A DNA stretch of 64,000 nt from Polaromonas sp. (GCA_030683705.1 JAUXPP010000158.1:40242-104241); one strand, 5' to 3'. Shown: positions 26,937-36,854, counted from the first letter of the stretch. Numbers and translations: made by a program. Notes: generated from the sequence alone by a model not told the origin.

Positions 26937-29162
26937 ATGAGCAAAAAGGACGATATCCAGCTTCTGCGCATCAATTACCTGCGCGGCCCCAACATCTGGA
27001 CTTACCGGCCCGTGCTGGAAACCTGGCTGGACCTGGGGTCCCTGGAGGACTTCCCCTCCAACCTGATCCCTGGCTTCAGCGACCGTCTGGTGGCGCTGTT
27101 GCCGGCCCTGGTCGAGCACCACTGCGGCGTCGGCGAGCGCGGCGGCTTCATCCAGCGCCTGGTCGAAGGCACCTGGGCCGGCCACGTGCTCGAACATGTG
27201 GTGATCGAGCTGCTGAACCTGGCCGGCATGCCGACCGGCTTCGGCCAGACCCGCAGCACTTCGCGGCGCGGCGTTTACCGCATGGTCTTCCGCGCGCGGG
27301 ACGAGCAGGTCGCCCGCAGCGCCCTGGCCGAGGGCCACCGCCTGCTGATGGCTGCCATCAACAACGGTGCCCACCACGAGCCTTATGGCGAAGCCGAACT
27401 GCAGGCCGCCGTTGGCCGGGTGCGCGCCAAGGTCGACGAGTGTTACCTCGGCCCCAGCACCGCCGCCATCGTCGGCGCCGCCAGCGACCGCCGCATCCCG
27501 CACATCCGCCTGAACGACGGCAACTTGGTGCAGCTCGGCTACGGCGCCAGCCAGCGCCGCATCTGGACCGCCGAAAGCGAATTCACCAGCGCCATTGCCG
27601 AGGGCATTGCCGGCGACAAGGACCTGACCAAAAGCCTGCTGGCCTCCTGCGGCGTGCCGGTGCCCGAAGGCCAGATCGTCGACAGCGCCGAAGCGGCCTG
27701 GGAAGCCGCGCAGGACATCGGCCTGCCGGTGGTGGTCAAACCCTCCGACGGCAACCATGGCCGGGGCGTCTCCATGGACCTGAGCACCCGCGAGGAAATC
27801 GAAGCCGCCTTCCACGTCGCCGCGCCGCAGGGCAGCGACGTGATGGTCGAGCGTTATGTGCGCGGGCACGAACACCGGCTGCTGGTCGTCGGCGGCCGGG
27901 TGGTCGCGGCGGCGCGCGGCCAGACATCCAGCGTGCGTGGCGACGGGCGTTCGACCGTGGCCGAGCTGATCGACAGCCAGCTCAACACCGACCCGCGTCG
28001 CGGCTACGAGGAAGATTTCCCGCTGAGCCTGATCAAGCTCGACGAGGAAGAGGCCATCGTGCTGGAACTGCAGCGCCAGGGCCTGCGCCCCGACGACATC
28101 CCCGCGGCCGGCCGCGAGGTGCTGATCCAGCGCAACGGCAATGTGTCGATCGACTGCACCGACGAGGTCCACCCCGAGGTCGATTACATCGTCTCGCTGG
28201 CGGCCCGGGTGGTCGGCCTGGATATCGCCGGCATCGACCTGGTGGCGCAGGACATCTCCAAACCACTGCACGCCCAGGGCGGGGCGATTGTGGAAGTCAA
28301 CGCCGGTCCCGGCCTGCTGATGCACCTCAAACCGGCCGAAGGTGCACCGCGCCCGGTGGGCCGCGCCATTTGCGACCACCTGTTTCCGGAGGCCCCGGAA
28401 GGCTCGCACAGCGGCCGCATTCCGGTGGTTGGCGTGAGCGGTTCCACCGGCTCCCATCACGTCGCCCGGCTGGTGGCCTGGCTGTTGCAACTGTCAGGCA
28501 AACACACCGGCCTGGCCTGCCGCGATGGCCTGTTCGTGGACGGGCGCTGCCTGGACAAGACCGATGGCACCCGCTGGGAGGCCGGCCAGCGCCTGCTGAT
28601 CAACCGCGCGGTGGAGGCTGCGGTGTTCGAAAACAGCGCCGACACCATCCTGCGCACCGGGCTGGCCTATGACCGTTGCCAGGTCGGCGTGGTCACCGAC
28701 CTGGGCGGCTGGGACCAGCTCGCCGAGTTCGACATCTTCGACGAAGAGCCGATGTTCAAGGTCATGCGTTCGCAGGTCGATGTGGTGCTGCCCGACGGCG
28801 TGGCCGTCCTCAACGCCGCCCACCCGGCGATTGTCGACATGGCCGGCCTGTGTGATGGCGAGGTCATTTTTTATGCGCCAGACCCGGCGCTGGCTGCGAT
28901 CGGCGTGCACCTGGACAGCGGCGGCCGCGCCGTGTTCATGCGCCAGGGCCAGGTGGTGCTGGCCACCGGCGCCAGCGAGGCCTTTTTGCCCGGGCTCGAC
29001 AAACTCGCGGTCTGGCAGGACCGCCACGCCCCGACCCGTGAAGACAGCCTGCTCGCCGCCATCGCCGCCGCCTGGGCGCTCGGCATTCCCCTCAACCTGA
29101 TCGGCGCGGGCATCGAAGCCTTCGAATCCAGCGCCGCCCAGCCCGGAAAGACCCTTCCATGA
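26937..29162 (+). CDS. cyanophycin synthetase paralogue with degenerate ligase P-loop
   Basis: 741 residues, colinear with CphA: N-terminal domain (LRINYLRGPNIW), ATP-grasp domain at about 215-465 (VKPSDGNHGRGVSMDL, EVNAGPGLLMHLKP) and a Mur-ligase-like domain. In the last, the ATP-binding GTNGKTT is replaced by GSTGSHH, so the P-loop Lys is missing, and the C-terminal part is about 120 residues shorter than in the neighbour. The Mur-type ligation is therefore probably lost while the ATP-grasp site looks intact. This parallels CphA2-type enzymes, which join beta-Asp-Arg dipeptides, but assignment to that activity is inference. It overlaps the full-length cphA (ATGA). Confidence 0.88.
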   Translation: MSKKDDIQLLRINYLRGPNIWTYRPVLETWLDLGSLEDFPSNLIPGFSDRLVALLPALVEHHCGVGERGGFIQRLVEGTWAGHVLEHVVIELLNLAGMPTGFGQTRSTSRRGVYRMVFRARDEQVARSALAEGHRLLMAAINNGAHHEPYGEAELQAAVGRVRAKVDECYLGPSTAAIVGAASDRRIPHIRLNDGNLVQLGYGASQRRIWTAESEFTSAIAEGIAGDKDLTKSLLASCGVPVPEGQIVDSAEAAWEAAQDIGLPVVVKPSDGNHGRGVSMDLSTREEIEAAFHVAAPQGSDVMVERYVRGHEHRLLVVGGRVVAAARGQTSSVRGDGRSTVAELIDSQLNTDPRRGYEEDFPLSLIKLDEEEAIVLELQRQGLRPDDIPAAGREVLIQRNGNVSIDCTDEVHPEVDYIVSLAARVVGLDIAGIDLVAQDISKPLHAQGGAIVEVNAGPGLLMHLKPAEGAPRPVGRAICDHLFPEAPEGSHSGRIPVVGVSGSTGSHHVARLVAWLLQLSGKHTGLACRDGLFVDGRCLDKTDGTRWEAGQRLLINRAVEAAVFENSADTILRTGLAYDRCQVGVVTDLGGWDQLAEFDIFDEEPMFKVMRSQVDVVLPDGVAVLNAAHPAIVDMAGLCDGEVIFYAPDPALAAIGVHLDSGGRAVFMRQGQVVLATGASEAFLPGLDKLAVWQDRHAPTREDSLLAAIAAAWALGIPLNLIGAGIEAFESSAAQPGKTLP

Positions 29163-31753
29163 ACGTCTCGCGCATCCGTGCCCTGCGCGGCCCCAACCTG
29201 TGGAGCCGCCACACGGCGCTCGAAGCGATTGTTGCGTGCACCGACGCCGAGTGCGCCATCGACCGGCTGCCCGGCTTCGAGCCGCGCGTGCGCTCGCTGT
29301 TCCCGGCCATTGGCGCACTGCGCCCCGGCGGTTATGTGGGCCCCGTGTCGCTGGCCCATGTACTGGAGTCGGCCGCACTGGCCCTGCAGGCCAACGCCGG
29401 CTGCCCCGTCACCTTCAGCCACACAGCCGCCACGCTGGAGCCCGGCGTTTACCAGACCGTGATCGAATACAGTGAAGAAGCGGTCGGCCGCCTCGCGCTG
29501 GAACTGGCACAGGCGCTGGTGTTTGCCGCCCTGCATGAAACCGGGTTCGACGTGGACGCGGCGATTGCGCAGTTGCGCGACCTCGACGAAGACGAACGCA
29601 TTGGACCCAGCACCGGCGCGATTGTCGACGCGGCGGTCGCCCGCGGCATTCCCTACCGGCGCCTGACACGCGGCAGCCTGGTGCAGTTCGGCTGGGGCTC
29701 GCGCCAGCGCCGCATCCAGGCCGCCGAGCTGGACGCCACCAGTGCCGTGTCCGAATCGATTGCCCAGGACAAGGACCTGACCAAGAAGCTGCTGCTGGCC
29801 GCCGGCGTGCCGGTGCCTACCGGCCGTCCCGTCACGGATGCGGACGACGCCTGGGCTGCGGCCCTGCAGATCGGGCTGCCGGTCGTGGTCAAGCCGCTGG
29901 ACGGCAACCAGGGCAAAGGGGTGACGGTCAACATCGTCACGCGTGACCATCTCAACATCGCCTTCCGCGCCGCCGCCGAATATGGCGCGGTTCTGGTCGA
30001 AAAATTCCTGCCCGGCAACGACTTCCGCCTGCTGGTGGTCGGCAACAAGCTGGTGGCCGCCTCACGGCGCGAACCACCCCAGGTGCTGGGTGACGGCCTG
30101 CACACCGTGCGCGAGCTGGTCGACATCGTCAACCAGGACCCGCGCCGCGGCGAAGGCCACGCCACCTCGCTGACCAAGATCCGTTTCGACGAGATTGCCG
30201 TGGCACGGCTGGCGGTGCAGGACCTCACGCCAGAGTCGATTCCCGCGCGCGGACGCCGCGTGATCCTGCGCAACAACGCCAACCTCAGTACCGGCGGCAC
30301 CGCCACCGACGTGACCGGCGATGTGCATCCGGAGGTGGCCGCGCGCGCCGTGGCGGCGGCGCAAATGATTGGCCTGGACATCTGCGGTGTGGACGTGGTC
30401 TGCGAAAGCGTGCTGCGTCCGCTGGAGGCGCAAAACGGCGGCGTGGTCGAGGTCAACGCCGCGCCCGGCCTGCGCATGCATTTGTCGCCGTCCTATGGCA
30501 AGGGCCGCGCTGTCGGCGGCGCGATGATCAACGAGTTGTTTGCCAATGGCGACGACGGCCGCGTGCCGGTGGTGGCGGTGACCGGCACCAACGGCAAGAC
30601 CACGGTGACGCGCCTGATCGCCCACCTGCTGGCGGCCAGCGGCCTGCGCTGCGGCATGACCAACACCGACGGCGTGTATGTGGACGGCCGGCAGACCGAC
30701 AGCGGCGACTGCAGCGGCCCCAAAAGCGCGCGCAACGTGCTGATGCATCCCGACGTGGACGCCGCCGTGTTCGAAGTGGCGCGCGGTGGCGTGCTGCGCG
30801 AAGGCCTGGGTTTTGACCGTTGCCAGGTGGCCGTCGTCACCAACGTCGGCAGCGGCGACCACCTCGGCCTGAACTACATCACCACGGTCGAGGATCTGGC
30901 GGTGCTCAAGCGCGTGATCGTGCAGAACGTGGCACCGGCGGGTTACGCCGTGCTCAATGCTGCCGACCCCATCGTGGCCGCCATGGCGCCCACCTGCCCC
31001 GGCAACGTGATCTTCTTTGCCGCCGACCGGCACCATCCGCTGATGGCGACCCACCGTGCCCAGGGCAAACGCACCGTGTACGTGGACGGCAATGCCATCG
31101 TCGCCGCCGAAGGCGCCTGGCGGGAACGCGTGTTGCTGCAACATGTGCCGCTGACCCGCGGCGGCAGCATATCCTTCCAGGTCGAAAACGTGATGGCAGC
31201 GGTGGCAGCGGCCTGGGCGGTCGGCCTCCAGTGGGATACCCTCAAGAGCGGCCTGGCCAGTTTTGTCAGCGATGCACACAACGCACCCGGCCGCTTCAAT
31301 GTGATGGACTACAAGGGCGCCACCGTGATCGCCGACTACGGCCACAACCCCGACGCCATGCGTGCGCTGGTGGCCGCCGTGGACGCCATGCCGGCGAGCC
31401 AGGGGCAACGCCGCAGCGTCGTGATCTCCGGCGCCGGTGACCGCCGCGACAGCGACATCCGCGACCAGACCATCATTCTGGGCAAGGCTTTCGACGATGT
31501 GCTGCTGTACCAGGATGCGGCCCAGCGCGGCCGCGCCGACGGCGAGGTCATGGCCCTGCTGCGCGAAGGCTTGGCCGGCGCGTCCCGCACCACCCGCATC
31601 GACGAGATCCGCGGCGAGTTCCTCGCCATCGACACCGCCCTCGAGCGCCTGCAGCCCGGCGACCTCTGCCTGATCCTGGTCGACCAGGTGCAGGAGGCGC
31701 TGGCGCACCTGGCGGAACGGGTCAAAGATGGGCGGCAACTGGCGACAGCCTGA
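29159..31753 (+). CDS. cphA: cyanophycin synthetase
   Basis: 864 residues, the normal length for CphA1. Makes multi-L-arginyl-poly-L-aspartate, adding Asp and Arg with ATP. Domains in order: N-terminal domain (residues 1-160), ATP-grasp (about 215-470) with VVKPLDGNQGKGVTVNI and VEVNAAPGLRMHLSPS, and Mur ligase (480-864) with an intact P-loop GTNGKTTVTRL, FEVARGGVLREGL, NVGSGDHLG and YGHNPDAMRAL. Translationally coupled to the paralogue upstream. Cyanophycinase is not in the window. It stores nitrogen from the pathways encoded around it. Confidence 0.96.
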   Translation: MNVSRIRALRGPNLWSRHTALEAIVACTDAECAIDRLPGFEPRVRSLFPAIGALRPGGYVGPVSLAHVLESAALALQANAGCPVTFSHTAATLEPGVYQTVIEYSEEAVGRLALELAQALVFAALHETGFDVDAAIAQLRDLDEDERIGPSTGAIVDAAVARGIPYRRLTRGSLVQFGWGSRQRRIQAAELDATSAVSESIAQDKDLTKKLLLAAGVPVPTGRPVTDADDAWAAALQIGLPVVVKPLDGNQGKGVTVNIVTRDHLNIAFRAAAEYGAVLVEKFLPGNDFRLLVVGNKLVAASRREPPQVLGDGLHTVRELVDIVNQDPRRGEGHATSLTKIRFDEIAVARLAVQDLTPESIPARGRRVILRNNANLSTGGTATDVTGDVHPEVAARAVAAAQMIGLDICGVDVVCESVLRPLEAQNGGVVEVNAAPGLRMHLSPSYGKGRAVGGAMINELFANGDDGRVPVVAVTGTNGKTTVTRLIAHLLAASGLRCGMTNTDGVYVDGRQTDSGDCSGPKSARNVLMHPDVDAAVFEVARGGVLREGLGFDRCQVAVVTNVGSGDHLGLNYITTVEDLAVLKRVIVQNVAPAGYAVLNAADPIVAAMAPTCPGNVIFFAADRHHPLMATHRAQGKRTVYVDGNAIVAAEGAWRERVLLQHVPLTRGGSISFQVENVMAAVAAAWAVGLQWDTLKSGLASFVSDAHNAPGRFNVMDYKGATVIADYGHNPDAMRALVAAVDAMPASQGQRRSVVISGAGDRRDSDIRDQTIILGKAFDDVLLYQDAAQRGRADGEVMALLREGLAGASRTTRIDEIRGEFLAIDTALERLQPGDLCLILVDQVQEALAHLAERVKDGRQLATA

Positions 31754-31813
31754 ACCGCTGCCCGCAGTTTGATCGACGTTTTGCAGTATCGCGCTGCGGC
31801 AGTTGTCTGCTTC

Positions 31814-32234
31814 AGACAGCAGGTCTGACTCCCCACTCCCTCCCCTAGCCCCTCCCTCGCCCCGCTGGGCGATGGAGGGGACTTCATTGGCCGCGTGCGC
31901 TGCACTCGCGTGCAAACATGACCGTTCGTTGCGGTTCCCGCAGAAGAAGCGCTGCGCGCTTCTTCTGCTCCGGATGTTTGTCCCCGACTTTGGTTTTCAC
32001 CCACCCTTCTGTATGCGCCGAGGAGCGGAGGTCTAGACGGATCAGGGCGAGCGATTTTGAGCGAAGCGAGTCGAGCTCGACCCCGGCTGGACCGAGCACC
32101 GCAGGTTGCCCTCCGCAGCGTCAGCGAAGGAGGGACGCAGACAGCAGGGTCGCCTTTTCTTTGGTGACTTTCTTTTGCCGAGACAAAAGAAAGTGAGTTG
32201 CCGCCGGGCAACCCCCGGCCAACAGTCGCTGGCA
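31814..32234 (+). repeat. ~420-bp structured repeat, copy C (family 1)
   Basis: Same block order as copies A and B. Arms are GCAGAAGAAGCGC/GCGCTTCTTCTGC (31940-31952/31956-31968) and ACTTTCTTTTG/CAAAAGAAAGT (32167-32177/32184-32194). It follows cphA by 60 bp. The 628-bp gap to ureD contains this copy, a family 3 element and about 40 bp of leader. Confidence 0.9.
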
Positions 32235-32280
32235 AACCACCAAATCCTGAACAACATCCCATTCAGCCCATATTTGCAAG

Positions 32281-32340
32281 CCAAATATGCCTCTAGCCCA
32301 CGCCAGTCAAGCGTAAGCAGCTACAAAATCAATAGCAATT
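32281..32340 (-). repeat. ATAGCTGCTTACGC element, copy 3 (family 3)
   Basis: On the minus strand: TTGCTATTGATTTTGTAGCT, GCTTACGC, then GGGCTAGAGGC. It lies upstream of ureD. Confidence 0.7.
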
Positions 32341-32381
32341 GCGGGGTCGGGGCGAGCCAAAGCCCCGGTTAAACTTGCCGC

Positions 32382-33212
32382 ATGGCCTGGAACGCGACCC
32401 TTTCCCTCGACTACTCCCTGCAGGCCGGCAAGACAGTCGCGCACTTCCGCCATGACGGGCCCTTGCGCATCCTGCAAAGCCTGTACCCCGAGGGCGATGC
32501 GGTCTGCCACAACGTGCTGGTGCATCCGCCCGGCGGCCTGGTCGGCGGCGACACCCTCGACATCGCGGTCACGGCCGCCACCGGCAGCCATGGCCTGATC
32601 ACCACGCCTGGCGCGACACGTTTTTACAAATCACTGGGGGAGACTGCGCTGCAGCGCACCCGCATCCGCCTGGAAGCCGGCGCGCGTGCTGAATGGCTGC
32701 CGATGGAGGCCCTGTGTTACAGCGGCTGCCTGGCAGAAAACCACCTGAGCCTGGACCTGGCGCCGGGTGCCGAACTGATGGGGTGGGACGTCACGGCGCT
32801 GGGCTTGCCGAGTGCCGGCCAGCCCTTTGTCGAAGGCAGCTTCTGCCAGCACATCGAACTGCCGGGCGTCTGGCTGGAGCGTGCGCGCATACGCGCCGAT
32901 GACCGCCTGTTGCTGGACAGCCCGCTCGGTCTGGCCGGCCAGCGCTGCGTGGCCACCCTGTTTTTCGCCAGTGGCAGCAAGCTCGAGCGCAAGCGCCGCG
33001 AGCTGGCCCTGGAGGTGGCGCGTGAAGTGATGGGGGCACATGCCCTGGTCAACACGGCGGGCGCCACCAGCCCGGATGCGCAGGTGATCGTGGTGCGCGT
33101 GCTGGCACCCCTGGTCGAACCCGCCATGGGCCTGCTCAAGCAGGTGTGGAAAAACTGGCGCCGGCACTTCTGGGACCAGGCCGCGCCCAGTCCGCGCATC
33201 TGGTCCGCCTGA
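32382..33212 (+). CDS. ureD: urease accessory protein UreD
   Basis: 276 residues. UreD/UreH binds apo-urease and, with UreF and UreG, delivers nickel. Family landmarks: LRILQSLYPEGDAVCHNVLVHPPGGLVGGD near residue 28, TPGATRFYKS, EWLPMEALCYSGC and HALVNTAGATSPDAQV. It starts cleanly with few upstream signals. It is about 30 kb from ureA, ureB and ureC, whereas in related genomes it usually precedes ureA directly; the intervening block includes the urt genes in opposite orientation. Confidence 0.95.
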   Translation: MAWNATLSLDYSLQAGKTVAHFRHDGPLRILQSLYPEGDAVCHNVLVHPPGGLVGGDTLDIAVTAATGSHGLITTPGATRFYKSLGETALQRTRIRLEAGARAEWLPMEALCYSGCLAENHLSLDLAPGAELMGWDVTALGLPSAGQPFVEGSFCQHIELPGVWLERARIRADDRLLLDSPLGLAGQRCVATLFFASGSKLERKRRELALEVAREVMGAHALVNTAGATSPDAQVIVVRVLAPLVEPAMGLLKQVWKNWRRHFWDQAAPSPRIWSA

Positions 33213-33214
33213 AC

Positions 33215-33646
33215 TCAGTCTCTGAGATCGGCAGGGACCTTGCCGCCATTGGCCGCCAGCTTGTTCATGACCTGTTTGTGCAGCCAGATGTTCATGGCTG
33301 CGCTGTCGTTCATGTCGCCGGTGTAACCGAGTTCCTTGGCCAGTTCCTTGCGTTCACCGAGGCTGCTGTCCAGGTCCAGCAGCTTCATCAGGTCGACAAT
33401 GGAGGTTTTCCAGTTGAGTTTTTGCGAATTTTTGCTGGCCATGTCGTCCAGCAAGGCCTTCACATCCACCTCTGCCATGCCGGCGGAAGCCGCGCCGGCA
33501 GCGCCTGCGGCACGCGCGGCAGCCTCCGATGCAGCCGTAGCGGCAGCAGCCTCTTCAGGCGACAGCGAGCCGCCGGCAGCGGCAGGCGGGGTGTCAGCGC
33601 GTGCCGAGGGGAAGATCTTGCCGAAAATTTTGCCGAGAATGCTCAT
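33215..33646 (-). CDS. DUF3597-family protein
   Basis: 143 residues. The start MSILGKIFGKIFPS, an Ala-rich spacer (residues 15-58) and the conserved C-terminal domain DVKALLDDMASKNSQKLNWKTSIVDLMKLLDLDSSLGERKELAKELGY...WLHKQVMNKLAANGG match DUF3597. Function unknown. RBS GGAACCCATC before the ATG. Convergent with ureD, stops 2 bp apart. A longer in-frame start upstream lacks support. Confidence 0.85.
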   Translation of the reverse strand: MSILGKIFGKIFPSARADTPPAAAGGSLSPEEAAAATAASEAAARAAGAAGAASAGMAEVDVKALLDDMASKNSQKLNWKTSIVDLMKLLDLDSSLGERKELAKELGYTGDMNDSAAMNIWLHKQVMNKLAANGGKVPADLRD

Positions 33647-33881
33647 GATGGGTTCCGTTCTGAAGAGTGAAGCACCCATCCTAGACCCGGCGCAGCCTGG
33701 CGGCAACAGGCAAACACGCGCGCGCTTGTCGGAAAACACCTTCAAGCACCCGGGTTCATGCGGCGGCGCGCGCCTACGACAGCTGGCTCACACGTCCTAC
33801 TTGCCGTCATGGCCAACTGCGCATAATGGGGGTCCCGGCCAGCGCCGCCCCGCGCCACCTTCCTCCTTCCTGTGAGACCCC

Positions 33882-34694
33882 ATGAAAACTTCCATGTTGA
33901 CCCCTGTCGTGATGGCCCTGACACTGGTGTTTGCCGGTTGCTCCAGCACCACTGAAAGCGGCGCCGTCGGCGCCTCCCGCTCGCAGCTGCTGCTGGTGTC
34001 CTCGGCAGAACTCAACGCCATAGCCGAGCAGGCCTACGCCAAGCTCAAGGCAGACGCCGCGGCCAAAGGCGCGCTCAATACCGACGCGGCGATCCTGGCA
34101 CGCGTTCGCACGGTAGCGGCTCGCATCCAGCCCCAGACCGCGGTCTTTCGTGGCGACGCCCCGGGCTGGAAGTGGGAAGTCAACACCATCACGAGCGAAC
34201 AGCTCAATGCCTTCTGCATGCCGGGCGGAAAAATCATGTTCTACACCGGGCTGGTGCGCAAGCTCAATCTCAGCGACGAGGAAATCGCCGTGGTGATGGG
34301 CCATGAAATTGCCCACGCCCTGCGCGAACACTCGCGCGAGCAGGTCTCGCAGGCCGCTGCCGCACAAACCGCCATCGGCATCGGCACCCAGTTGCTGGGC
34401 CTGGGCGGCGGCGCATCCCAGATCACCGGTGCCGCTTACGAAGCCCTGGTCGCCAGCCGTTTCAGCCGTGCCCACGAGACCGAGGCCGATCGCATTGGCC
34501 TCGAGTTGATGGCCCGCGCAGGCTACAACCCCCAGGCCGGCGTGACCCTCTGGCAGAAGATGGGCGGCGCCACCGGCAGCGGCGGCGGCACACCCGACTT
34601 CCTGAGCACCCACCCCAGCGACAGCAGCCGGGTGCAACAGATCCAGTCCCTGCTGCCCACGGTGATGCCGCTGTACCAGGCTGCACGGCGCTGA
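33882..34694 (+). CDS. M48-family metalloprotease lipoprotein
   Basis: 270 residues. Signal peptide with lipobox VFAGC (Cys at about 20), so probably anchored to a membrane facing the periplasm. Zinc motif HEIAH with the downstream ligand in ETEADRIGLELMARAGYNP, and the conserved NAFCMPGGKIMFYTGL segment. Similar to LoiP/YcaL-type and Oma1-like proteases that act in outer-membrane protein quality control. No transmembrane helices besides the signal. It stands alone between a DUF3597 gene and an antiporter. Confidence 0.93.
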   Translation: MKTSMLTPVVMALTLVFAGCSSTTESGAVGASRSQLLLVSSAELNAIAEQAYAKLKADAAAKGALNTDAAILARVRTVAARIQPQTAVFRGDAPGWKWEVNTITSEQLNAFCMPGGKIMFYTGLVRKLNLSDEEIAVVMGHEIAHALREHSREQVSQAAAAQTAIGIGTQLLGLGGGASQITGAAYEALVASRFSRAHETEADRIGLELMARAGYNPQAGVTLWQKMGGATGSGGGTPDFLSTHPSDSSRVQQIQSLLPTVMPLYQAARR

Positions 34695-34793
34695 TCTGCC
34701 TGCCGTGATGCGGGCTCGCCCCGCAACGCCGCCTGGCGGGTGACCATCAGCTCCGGCGAACAACCCGCTCACTGAAAAAAATGGGGGAAAGCC

Positions 34794-36005
34794 ATGCATG
34801 CGGCCATGACAACGACCGAGATCTACCTGCTCGCCATGGGGATCATTTTCACGGCGCCTTACCTGATCTGGCGCGTGTTCAAGACCGACTACTACGCGCC
34901 GCTGGTGGTGGTGCAGATCATTGCCGGCATCCTGCTCGGTCCCGGCATCCTCGGCAAGCTTTATCCCGACTACTACGCCTTTGTATTTAGCGCGCCCGTG
35001 GTGCAATCGCTCAACGGCATCGCCTGGTGGGCGGTCATGGTGTTTGTCTGGATTGCCGGCATCGAGCTGGACCTGAACAAGGCCTGGGCGCACCGCCGCG
35101 AGAGCAGCATCACCGCGGGACTGGCGCTGGGCACACCCCTGCTGTTCGGCTGCGCGGCCGCCGCCGGCATGTTGATGGTCGAGGGCTGGAAGGGGCCGAT
35201 GGGCATGCCCTGGCAGTTTGTCATGGGTGTCGGCATGGCCTGCGCCGTGACCGCCCTGCCGATCCTGATCTTGCTGATGGAAAAACTCGCCATCCTGCGC
35301 CAGCCCATCGGCCAGCGCATCCTGCGTTACGCCAGCCTCGACGACATCGCGATCTGGGGCGTGCTGGCCCTGATCCTGATGGACTGGGAACGCGTTGGCC
35401 GGCAGGCCGGCTTTCTCGCGGCGTTTGCCGTGCTCAGTTACCTCTTCCGCAAGCTGATGGTCTGGCTGCCCGAGCGGGATCGCTGGTACGCCGGCCTGGT
35501 CTGGCTGATCGTCTGCGCCTTCGGTGCCGACTGGGCCGGCCTGCATTACATGGTCGGCGCCTTCCTCGCCGGCGCGGTCATGGACAGCGACTGGTTCAAC
35601 CAGGAACACATGGACATGCTGCGCCACCATGTGTTGCTGGTGATGATGCCGGTGTTCTTCCTGAGTACCGGCCTGCGCACCAACTGGTCGGTCGGCGGTG
35701 AAGCCGTGTTTATCGCCGCGGCGCTGCTGCTGGTCGCCTCGGTGGCCGGCAAGCTGATTGGTGTGCATATCGCGGGCAAGGTGCTGCAGTGGGCGCCGGG
35801 CGAGAGTTCCATCATCGGCTGGCTGCTGCAGACCAAGGCGCTGATCATGATCATTTTTGCCAACATCCTGCTGGACAAGCAGATCATCACCAACGAAACC
35901 TTCACCGCCCTGCTGCTGATGGCGATTGCCAGCACCATGCTGACGGTGCCGGTGGTGGCGCCCAAACTTCAGCGCATGAAGGAAATTGTTTTCAGGGCGA
36001 AGTAG
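34794..36005 (+). CDS. cation:proton antiporter, CPA2 type
   Basis: 403 residues, about 11-12 transmembrane segments of the Na+/H+ exchanger fold. Conserved-looking features are VVVQIIAGILLGPGILGKL, FVWIAGIELDLNKAW and the ion-site region YASLDDIAIWGVLAL (acidic pair), with LHYMVGAFLAGAVM later. No TrkA-N or C-terminal regulatory domain follows, so it is a short form. A GGGGGAAAGCC ribosome site precedes the ATG. The exact cation is not readable. Confidence 0.9.
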   Translation: MHAAMTTTEIYLLAMGIIFTAPYLIWRVFKTDYYAPLVVVQIIAGILLGPGILGKLYPDYYAFVFSAPVVQSLNGIAWWAVMVFVWIAGIELDLNKAWAHRRESSITAGLALGTPLLFGCAAAAGMLMVEGWKGPMGMPWQFVMGVGMACAVTALPILILLMEKLAILRQPIGQRILRYASLDDIAIWGVLALILMDWERVGRQAGFLAAFAVLSYLFRKLMVWLPERDRWYAGLVWLIVCAFGADWAGLHYMVGAFLAGAVMDSDWFNQEHMDMLRHHVLLVMMPVFFLSTGLRTNWSVGGEAVFIAAALLLVASVAGKLIGVHIAGKVLQWAPGESSIIGWLLQTKALIMIIFANILLDKQIITNETFTALLLMAIASTMLTVPVVAPKLQRMKEIVFRAK

Positions 36006-36014
36006 ATGCCTGGC

Positions 36015-36095
36015 ATCCCGGATCCGATCCGGGATCCATTTCGCACGAAGCACATGGCCGGGATGCGGGCATGGATTGCGGGTCAGGCCCGCAAT
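36015..36095. repeat. paired hairpins in convergent gap
   Basis: ATCCCGGAT-CCG-ATCCGGGAT (36015-36035) is related to the hairpin at 23868. ATTGCGGG-N5-CCCGCAAT (36075-36095) follows. They lie between the ends of the antiporter and urtE genes and may serve as a bidirectional stop, though without T-runs. Confidence 0.5.
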
Positions 36096-36121
36096 GACAA
36101 CTCAGGCAGTAAGCACCCGCC

Positions 36122-36814
36122 TCAGATCGCCACCAGTTGCCGCACGCCGTTGGCCTGCATGTCCTTGCCCTGGCCGCGCGCGATGAACTCGCCGCGTTCC
36201 ATCACCAGGTAGTCGTCCGCCAGTTCTTCGGCAAAGTCGTAATACTGCTCGACCAGAAGAATCGCCATGTCGCCGCGGTCGGCCAGCATGCGGATCACCC
36301 GACCGATGTCCTTGATGATGCTGGGCTGTATGCCTTCGGTCGGCTCGTCCAGGATCAGCAGCTTGGGTTTGGCCGCCAGCGCGCGTGCAATCGCGAGTTG
36401 CTGCTGCTGCCCGCCCGAGAGGTCGCCGCCGCGCCGGTTCAGCATCTGCTTGAGCACGGGGAACAGCTCGTACAGCTCCGCCGGGATCGGCGTGCTGGCG
36501 CTTTTGTAGGCCAGGCCCATGCGCAGGTTTTCCTCCACCGTCAGCCGGGCAAAAATCTCGCGGCCCTGGGGCACAAAACCGATGCCGGCGCGCGCGCGTT
36601 CATACGGCGTGGTGTTCTGGATGGGCTTGCCGTCGAACTCGATGCTGCCGGTCTTGATCGGCACCAGGCCCATCAAGGACTTGAGCAGGGTGGTCTTGCC
36701 GACGCCGTTGCGGCCCAGCAGCACGGTCACCTTGCCGAGATGGGCTTCCAGGCTCACATCGCGCAGGATGTGGGAACCGCCGTAGTACTGGTTGATGTTT
36801 TTGACGTTTAGCAT
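36122..36814 (-). CDS. urtE: urea ABC transporter ATP-binding protein UrtE
   Basis: 230 residues. LivF-like ATPase: INQYYGGSHILRDVSLEA, Walker A GRNGVGKTT, GFVPQGREIFARLTVEENL, signature LSGGQQQQLAIARAL, Walker B LLILDEPTEGIQPSI. The GGSHIL and EGIQPSI wording is typical of UrtE. It is separated from urtD by 654 bp holding a double family 1 repeat, so it may need its own promoter or read-through. GGAG lies 9 bp before the ATG. Confidence 0.95.
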   Translation of the reverse strand: MLNVKNINQYYGGSHILRDVSLEAHLGKVTVLLGRNGVGKTTLLKSLMGLVPIKTGSIEFDGKPIQNTTPYERARAGIGFVPQGREIFARLTVEENLRMGLAYKSASTPIPAELYELFPVLKQMLNRRGGDLSGGQQQQLAIARALAAKPKLLILDEPTEGIQPSIIKDIGRVIRMLADRGDMAILLVEQYYDFAEELADDYLVMERGEFIARGQGKDMQANGVRQLVAI

Positions 36815-36854
36815 TTGGTGATCTCCATCGCGCTTCTTGGAGCTTCGGAGCCGT

